From contig MGVN01000143.1 in the NCBI GenBank assembly GCA_001800515.1, forward strand, positions 1 to 6,909: a stretch of 6,909 nucleotides of DNA. The letters run 5' to 3'. The stretch comes from Elusimicrobia bacterium RIFOXYB2_FULL_49_7 (GTDB taxonomy: Bacteria > Fibrobacterota > OXYB2-FULL-49-7). Shown piece after piece: positions 6,625-6,909 of this stretch (position 1 is the first letter of the stretch; the number at the start of each line of letters is the position of its first letter). Both the position numbers and the translations under genes were made by a program. Under the pieces are notes generated by a model, which saw only the letters and a program-made list of their open reading frames with translations, made no database searches and was not told the DNA's origin.

Positions 6625-6814
6625 CTTCTGAATCAAACAAAATTCGGCATGATTCGATGACATTTTCTAATACATTATTACAGTTCATATTATACTGTTC
6701 TTATCATGTTCGTAACAAAATCAATTCCGTAACATGTATAAAATAATCGGAAGGAACAAAATTAAAGAGTAAAAATCGAAATGGGCTTTTAAAAAATACA
6801 AATAAACGGTTCAA
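6625..6814. other. AT-rich convergent spacer without a gene
   Basis: 190 bases, strongly AT-rich compared with the flanking genes. I see no reading frame worth calling. It holds weak inverted repeats: GAATCA/TGATTC with a 14-base loop just after the DUF4091 stop, ACAGT/ACTGT with a 9-base loop, and CATGTT/AACATG with a 20-base loop. None is followed by a proper T-run, so a terminator for either convergent gene is expected here by layout but not demonstrated. Confidence 0.5.
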
Positions 6815-6909
6815 CTACAGGGTGTCGATCTTGGCTTTAATGGCCTCAACAGTAAAGGGTTTGACAATATAATCCTTCGCTCCGCTCTTGACAGCCTCTA
6901 AAATATCCT
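6815..6909 (-). CDS. CheY-like response regulator receiver domain, C-terminal fragment
   Basis: The last 30 codons plus stop of a gene entering from the right edge. They contain AVKSGAKDYIVKPFTVEAIK, the end of a receiver domain. GAKDYIVKPF is the beta5/alpha5 region, with the conserved Lys that contacts the phosphorylated Asp followed by cis-Pro and Phe; the Tyr is the switch aromatic. The protein ends about 14 residues after KPF, so nothing follows the receiver domain. That fits a stand-alone CheY/Spo0F-type regulator, or a receiver at the C-terminus of a hybrid protein. The phosphorylated Asp and any N-terminal domain lie outside the window. It is convergent with the DUF4091 gene and shows no link to the kinase cluster. 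Confidence 0.88.
   Translation of the reverse strand, partial: DILEAVKSGAKDYIVKPFTVEAIKAKIDTL

Noticed and set aside
6625..6665. Rho-independent terminator after the DUF4091 gene
   Set aside because: The GAATCA/TGATTC stem is only 6 pairs, AT-rich, with a 14-base loop and just four T's some bases later; too weak to call.

Overview
The window is a compact bacterial chromosomal segment of roughly 50% GC with an AT-rich right end. I recognise eight protein genes. Six lie on the minus strand in one block, a seventh on the plus strand points away from that block, and a fragment of an eighth (minus strand) enters at the right edge. I see no tRNA, rRNA, CRISPR array, insertion sequence or phage gene. 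The gene mix is a Tad-pilus membrane protein, a membrane-bound Ser/Thr kinase paired with an FHA protein, an H1/Hc1-like small basic protein, a DUF4091/GH123-like protein and a CheY-type regulator. It fits an uncultured Gram-negative lineage such as Omnitrophota or another PVC-related group, or possibly a deltaproteobacterium. This placement is an inference from gene content and is weak.

Minus-strand block, read right to left (4760 to 1): signal peptide peptidase SppA (4760-3864); a 75-base gap; a 56-residue histone H1-like protein (3788-3618); an endonuclease III-related HhH-GPD DNA glycosylase (about 3603-2890); a TadC-like type II/IV secretion F-domain membrane protein (2902-2105); an FHA-domain protein with one membrane segment (2101-1295); and a PknB-type Ser/Thr kinase (1289 to beyond the left edge). 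From the glycosylase to the kinase the genes overlap or nearly touch: 13 bases of overlap, then 3- and 5-base gaps. They are probably one transcript with translational coupling. The reading that best links them is an envelope or Tad-type pilus function under phospho-Thr control. The kinase would phosphorylate targets, the FHA protein would read the mark at the membrane, and TadC would be part of the pilus inner-membrane platform. The glycosylase and the H1-like protein are DNA-associated and have no obvious place in that pathway; they may simply share the transcript.

Plus-strand region: after an 85-base divergent spacer comes a 592-residue DUF4091 / glycoside hydrolase 123-like protein (4846-6624). 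It keeps an Asp-Glu pair where GH123 enzymes have their catalytic residues but has no signal peptide. A 190-base AT-rich spacer with no visible gene follows. The minus-strand C-terminus of a CheY-like receiver domain (6909-6815) closes the window.

The most interesting points are the kinase/FHA/TadC coupling, a TadC with no TadB in front of it, a seven-T run at the glycosylase stop codon that could allow a -1 shift straight into the TadC frame, and a glycosylase with altered active-site and iron-sulfur spacing.
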